In this document: one piece after another, positions 61,313 to 64,000 of the stretch
How positions within the stretch are numbered: the first letter of the stretch is position 1
Layout: each line of letters starts with the position of its first letter
Notes under the pieces: model-generated
Database searches by the model: none
What the model was told of the DNA's origin: nothing
The model's input: the letters and a program-made list of their open reading frames with translations, nothing else
From: an uncultured Eubacteriales bacterium
GTDB lineage: Bacteria; Bacillota; Clostridia; Christensenellales; CAG-917
Length of the DNA stretch: 64,000 nt
Assembly: GCA_900545885.1 (NCBI GenBank)
Contig: URAF01000011.1
Location: forward strand, 12,061 to 76,060
Reading direction: 5' to 3'
Translations under genes and position numbers: made by a program

Positions 61313-61683
61313 ACGTCTTCACTTCCTTTTCCGGCCAACGCCGCCATACGTTTTACCGTATCGGCACCCAGCGCACCCGCCGCGGCTACCGCTTCCGCGG
61401 TCGCCCTTTCTTTTGTCATGTGCAGTTCGTCACGGAACAACCGCACAAACCGCTCGTAAGCAGGAACGTACTCTTCCACGGCTTTCGTGCCTTTAATCGT
61501 GAGCCTTACTTTGCCCGAACCTTCCCGAACTGCAAGCCCGCTTTCTGAAAGCCTGTCGAGAGCTTTGCATACGCTTGCGCGCGCCACTCCGAGTTCCGCT
61601 GCAATGTCCACGGAACGCACTTCTGCTCCGTTTTCGCCCAGCTTGTGTATGGCCATTACGTATCCCAACATCGACGACGTCAT
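61303..61683 (-). CDS. DtxR/MntR-like regulator of the feo operon with altered metal site
   Basis: 126 residues, AGGAGAG before the ATG. Winged-helix N terminus (VRSVDIAAELGVARASVCKA, LDRLSESGLAV) and a short dimerisation region like MntR. By eye alignment to B. subtilis MntR, the ligand positions D8, E11, H77, E102 and H103 are replaced by G, M, Y, A and A; only E99 may be kept. There is no C-terminal SH3 domain. First gene of the operon, so probably autoregulatory. Confidence 0.8.
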   Translation of the reverse strand: MTSSMLGYVMAIHKLGENGAEVRSVDIAAELGVARASVCKALDRLSESGLAVREGSGKVRLTIKGTKAVEEYVPAYERFVRLFRDELHMTKERATAEAVAAAGALGADTVKRMAALAGKGSEDVCR

Positions 61684-61722
61684 CTTTTCTCTCCTATCTT
61701 CCGTCTGATATCGTTTCGCCGC

Positions 61723-61738
61723 GTTCGCATATGCGAAC
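61723..61738. promoter_or_regulatory. 16-bp palindrome in feo leader, copy near the ATG
   Basis: GTTCGCATATGCGAAC, perfect, 40 bp before the regulator ATG; identical to a second copy 188 bp away. As RNA it folds as GTTCGC/GCGAAC with a four-base loop. Confidence 0.7.
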
Positions 61739-61910
61739 TTATCGACTTAATTAATGAGCGGTTGCCCGCTCGTCTTTCCTGTGATTGCGGCAATATGCAA
61801 CGGCAATTCACTATGTCGAATTTTCCGTCAACTCACATTGCCGACTTTTCGGCTCTATACTACATTCTTTACATTGTATTTCAATGTCGTATATTCCGTC
61901 CGCATTTTTT

Positions 61911-61926
61911 GTTCGCATATGCGAAC
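61911..61926. promoter_or_regulatory. 16-bp palindrome in feo leader, copy near the promoter
   Basis: Second GTTCGCATATGCGAAC, about 35-50 bases downstream of the predicted transcription start. The half sites are ordered the opposite way to a Firmicutes LexA box. Confidence 0.7.
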
Positions 61927-61967
61927 GCGCGCCGACAATAAAAAGAGTTATCTCACTCTTCATCGTC

Positions 61968-61996
61968 ATTATATGCAACAAAAATCCCCTTGTCAA
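61968..61996 (-). promoter_or_regulatory. Consensus sigma-A promoter of the feo operon
   Basis: Exact TTGACA-N17-TATAAT on the minus strand. Confidence 0.85.
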
Positions 61997-62019
61997 CTGT
62001 TGTCCGTGGCTAACATTGC

Positions 62020-62065
62020 AAAAAAATGCCCGTCCGCTTGCAATTTTCATTCTCGGCGAACGGGC
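62020..62065 (-). terminator. Terminator after the GH32 gene
   Basis: On the minus strand GCCCGTTCGC/GCGGACGGGC (ten pairs, one G:U) followed by A and seven T, eight bases past the stop. Confidence 0.85.
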
Positions 62066-62072
62066 TTGATTT

Positions 62073-63605
62073 TCAGTACATCATAGACGGAGCCATTTCC
62101 CAACACTCCGCTTTTTCGGGTTGAGTGTCGTCGCAAACGTACACTCCTTTTGCGTTTTCGGGATATGTCGGATATACCCTTCTGCAAATTGCCTGCTTGT
62201 CGTTGGCGTAAACTTCGACAACCGACTTATCGACGAAAATATCAAGTTTCAGTTTTTCGTTTTCGGAAAGCGAAAGCGGAGCTTCCTCTTTTGCCTTAAT
62301 GCCTTCCGTACCGCTGTGCGTGCTGTCGAACACCAGTTTCCCGCGCAGTTTGTCGAAATAAATTTCCGTATATTCGCCGTGTTCTTCGTCGACTCTGACT
62401 CTGAACCCCGCTTTATCGCAAAGGCTCATATCCCATTCGGCTTTGATTCTGAACGACTCGCCGTTTTTTACGGGCAACTTGCCGTTTTCCGCGGGGATTA
62501 ACGTCTGTTTGTTTATCTGCAAACGTTCAATTTCTTCCGCTGGCGCCATTTTCAACATACCGTCCTGCCACCATACTATCCGCGGGAAAGAGAAAACGCC
62601 CGTCCAACCGTAACGTTCGAAATCGTTTTCGAGATTGTCTGCAAGCCACACCCACATAATGTGACGGCGTTTGTCGTCGATAAGCGCTTCGGGTGCAAAA
62701 TAACTTCTCTGTTCCGTGCGGCTCATTCGTCCGTGAACTTCGGGTACAAAATTTTCGCCTTTGAGTTCGCCAACGAAATACTGACAGCCTTTGTTGTGAG
62801 ATATGAAGAGTTGCAACCATTTTCTCGTGAAATTTCCGTTTGCGGGCGCGTCGTAAAGCGGCAGAAAACTCGGACACATATCGTCTTCGGTGTCGTCGGG
62901 CAAATCGTCCGCGGGTTGCGGCTTGTCGTAAAATCTGTGCAAAAACTCCCAGTTTCGCAAATCGTCCGAACGGTACAGTTCCGTCCAGCCGCCGCGGTAT
63001 TTTTCGGGGGAATTCTCTTCCCTGCCGTATTTGTTGAGTACAAGCAAGTTGCCAAGCTGCATATAATACTTGCCATTTGCACGCCATATGTTAGACGGGT
63101 CGGCACAACCCAAATGCAATGTTTCGCCGTCCTTTACCTCGTCTTTTATGCCCCACTCCGTCGACTCGACGGCAAGGCGCTCCATTCTCTCCCATTTTTC
63201 GTAAGGCGGACGGGCATAAGCAATGCCTATGCCGCCGTTGTTCTTTCCGTCTTTTGCGGGAAACTGCCAGAACGTAAGATAAGCGGTTTTGTCCTCATCG
63301 AGAAACGCGCCGCCGCTGTAACAGCCCTTGTCGCCTTCAAACGTCGTCAGCGCGTCGGGGTGATGCCGCCAATGCAAAAGGTCAACCGAGGAAACGTGTC
63401 CCCAATGGAACCCGTCCGTTTCTGCATTGTGGTACAAATACATAAGGTGATACACGCCGTCGGCAAAAAAAGCGCCGTTTGGGTCACCGGGCAGTCCCTT
63501 GTCGTCGGGAACTGCAAAATGATACGTCGGTCTGTACGGGTCGTCGGTGAGCCTTTCTCTGTATTTTCTGACGGCTACGACAAAATCCTTGGGATTGCAA
63601 TCCAT
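62073..63605 (-). CDS. GH32-like glycosidase (sucrose/fructan hydrolase type)
   Basis: 510 residues from the ATG at 63605 with GAGGG upstream; the longer frame to 63701 would run over the promoter. Beta-propeller motifs: GLPGDPNGAFFADG (nucleophile Asp in DPNG), HWGHVSSVDLLHW, SGGAF, GCADPSNIW where GH32 has RDP, and DDMCPSF where the acid/base motif is WECPD. C-terminal beta-sandwich with FVDKSVVEVYAND. The nucleophile is present but the RDP and EC motifs are altered, so the substrate and mechanism may differ from invertase. No transporter or PTS gene is adjacent. Confidence 0.8.
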   Translation of the reverse strand: MDCNPKDFVVAVRKYRERLTDDPYRPTYHFAVPDDKGLPGDPNGAFFADGVYHLMYLYHNAETDGFHWGHVSSVDLLHWRHHPDALTTFEGDKGCYSGGAFLDEDKTAYLTFWQFPAKDGKNNGGIGIAYARPPYEKWERMERLAVESTEWGIKDEVKDGETLHLGCADPSNIWRANGKYYMQLGNLLVLNKYGREENSPEKYRGGWTELYRSDDLRNWEFLHRFYDKPQPADDLPDDTEDDMCPSFLPLYDAPANGNFTRKWLQLFISHNKGCQYFVGELKGENFVPEVHGRMSRTEQRSYFAPEALIDDKRRHIMWVWLADNLENDFERYGWTGVFSFPRIVWWQDGMLKMAPAEEIERLQINKQTLIPAENGKLPVKNGESFRIKAEWDMSLCDKAGFRVRVDEEHGEYTEIYFDKLRGKLVFDSTHSGTEGIKAKEEAPLSLSENEKLKLDIFVDKSVVEVYANDKQAICRRVYPTYPENAKGVYVCDDTQPEKAECWEMAPSMMY

Positions 63606-64000
63606 AATTATCCGCCCTCTGCACTTACTTTTTTCAGCCCGACCGACGTACTGCGAACAATATCCGCCTTCTTCGGTCATTCTGTATGTAAACGTTATCA
63701 CACCCCCGCCCCAAAGTCAATACGCCCACAAATAAAAAGCGATTAACCGTAAGCAATTCAGCAACAAAAAAGTTTTTGAAATTATGCTTATAACAACAAA
63801 TTTATTATTAATAATGCCAAACCATACTATGCAATTTTTTTATATCACTTTCACAAGCGCCGTTGGAAAATTCCACTTTTTTTGTCGGCAGTTTTGCTTA
63901 CTGCCGGTGGGACGGCTGCGCCGTGTCCCCTACTGTCACTCGCAAAAACAGCCGCGCTCTGCGCTGTTCTTGTTTTTCTTTTATCCCCTCTCGCACAAGT
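63606..64000. other. Window end: GH32 promoter region and hairpin cluster
   Basis: Beyond the cre-like site lies an AT-rich stretch (~63740-63880) and then three consecutive stems on ~80 bp: CGGCAGT/ACTGCCG (63886-63906), GGACGGC/GCC-GTGTCC (63910-63928) and AACAGC/GCTGTT (63948-63968). No gene was recognised. Confidence 0.45.
63687..63700. promoter_or_regulatory. cre-like operator upstream of the GH32 gene
   Basis: On the minus strand TGATAACGTTTACA, a full match to the cre consensus TGWNANCGNTNWCA, placed just after a TTGACT at 63715-63720. Suggests control by CcpA or a LacI-type repressor. Confidence 0.65.

Larger units (their letters stand above)
61684..62072 (-). other. Long structured leader and promoter of the feo operon
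   Basis: From a consensus promoter to the regulator ATG runs a ~280-nt leader without a gene. Predicted stems on the minus strand: the palindrome at 61911-61926, ACATTG/CAATGT (61871-61887), GCCGA/TCGGC (61840-61853), GGCAAT/ATTGCC (61802-61842, long-range), GAGCGG/CCGCTC (61756-61771) and the palindrome at 61723-61738. No known riboswitch family was recognised. The rest of this stretch holds the GH32 terminator (62020-62065). Confidence 0.55.

Noticed and set aside
61723..61926. Palindromes GTTCGCATATGCGAAC as LexA/SOS boxes
   Set aside because: The Firmicutes LexA box is CGAAC-N4-GTTCG; here the half sites are in the opposite order and spacing.
61684..61961. feo leader as a NiCo/czcD-type riboswitch
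   Set aside because: The conserved purine-rich junction bases of that family were not found; only generic stems are seen.
1..64000. CRISPR array, insertion sequences, prophage
   Set aside because: No regularly spaced repeats, transposase, integrase or phage structural genes were seen.

Overview
The window reads as chromosomal DNA of a strictly anaerobic, fermentative Firmicute of class Clostridia, probably a gut lineage. Supporting this are an NADH-linked trimeric [FeFe]-hydrogenase, indolepyruvate:ferredoxin oxidoreductase, meso-diaminopimelate dehydrogenase, Feo ferrous iron uptake, glycerol fermentation genes, and sigma-A promoters that repeatedly fit TTGAC(A/T)-N17-TATAAT. The lineage is inferred from gene content; no rRNA gene is present. 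Most genes lie on the minus strand, and overlapping start/stop codons are common.

Layout. 1-5.5 kb (+): the end of a membrane-anchored metallophosphoesterase and an MMPL/RND transporter. 5.8-14 kb (-): a ten-gene hydrogenase operon with HydC, HydB and HydA, a second sensory-type [FeFe]-hydrogenase, two histidine-kinase-like ATPases, two DRTGG proteins, a PHP protein and a small [2Fe-2S] protein. 14.4-18.4 kb: NAD synthetase (-), then glycerol dehydrogenase and a fused dihydroxyacetone kinase (+). 18.5-19.6 kb: a 53-residue protein, tRNA-Leu(GAG) with a consensus promoter, and an AT-rich orphan gene. 19.6-22.7 kb (-): coiled-coil protein, fused RsmD-CoaD, 5-formyl-THF cyclo-ligase, alanine racemase. 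22.8-30.8 kb (-): one operon of aconitase-family hydratase, acyl-CoA ligase, IorA, IorB, PaaK and an ACT protein. 31-40.5 kb (-): DUF2156-GNAT fusion, three membrane proteins, ValS, PgsA, a HAD phosphatase, and DAP dehydrogenase. 40.8-46 kb: a MazF toxin without antitoxin (+), then NnrD, RecX, IlvE, YigZ and TyrS (-). 46.2-49 kb: a lipoprotein gene with an apparent frameshift (+), a tandem 116-bp repeat carrying gene 3'-end remnants, and a GGGtGRT/Fe-S scaffold pair (-). 49-58 kb (-): DUF1508-like membrane protein, ComEC, a GlpA-like flavoprotein trio with pyrophosphatase, M20 peptidase and Mrp. 58-61.7 kb (-): feo operon with its own DtxR-like regulator. 62-63.6 kb (-): GH32-like glycosidase behind a cre-like site.

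How it fits together. Glycerol can enter through GldA and DhaK-DhaL, and possibly through the GlpA-like trio. Reduced ferredoxin from oxoacid oxidoreductases such as IorAB, together with NADH, can be re-oxidised by HydABC, with the sensory hydrogenase and ATPase/DRTGG/PHP proteins as likely regulators. Fe-S demand is met by feo, Mrp and the NifU-like scaffold pair.

The least explained items are the hydrogenase accessory module, the hairpin-rich ~280-nt feo leader with two identical palindromes and a regulator that seems to lack metal ligands, the collapsed tandem repeat after the GGGtGRT gene, the RsmD-CoaD fusion, and the AT-rich gene next to tRNA-Leu. No CRISPR array, insertion sequence or prophage was seen.
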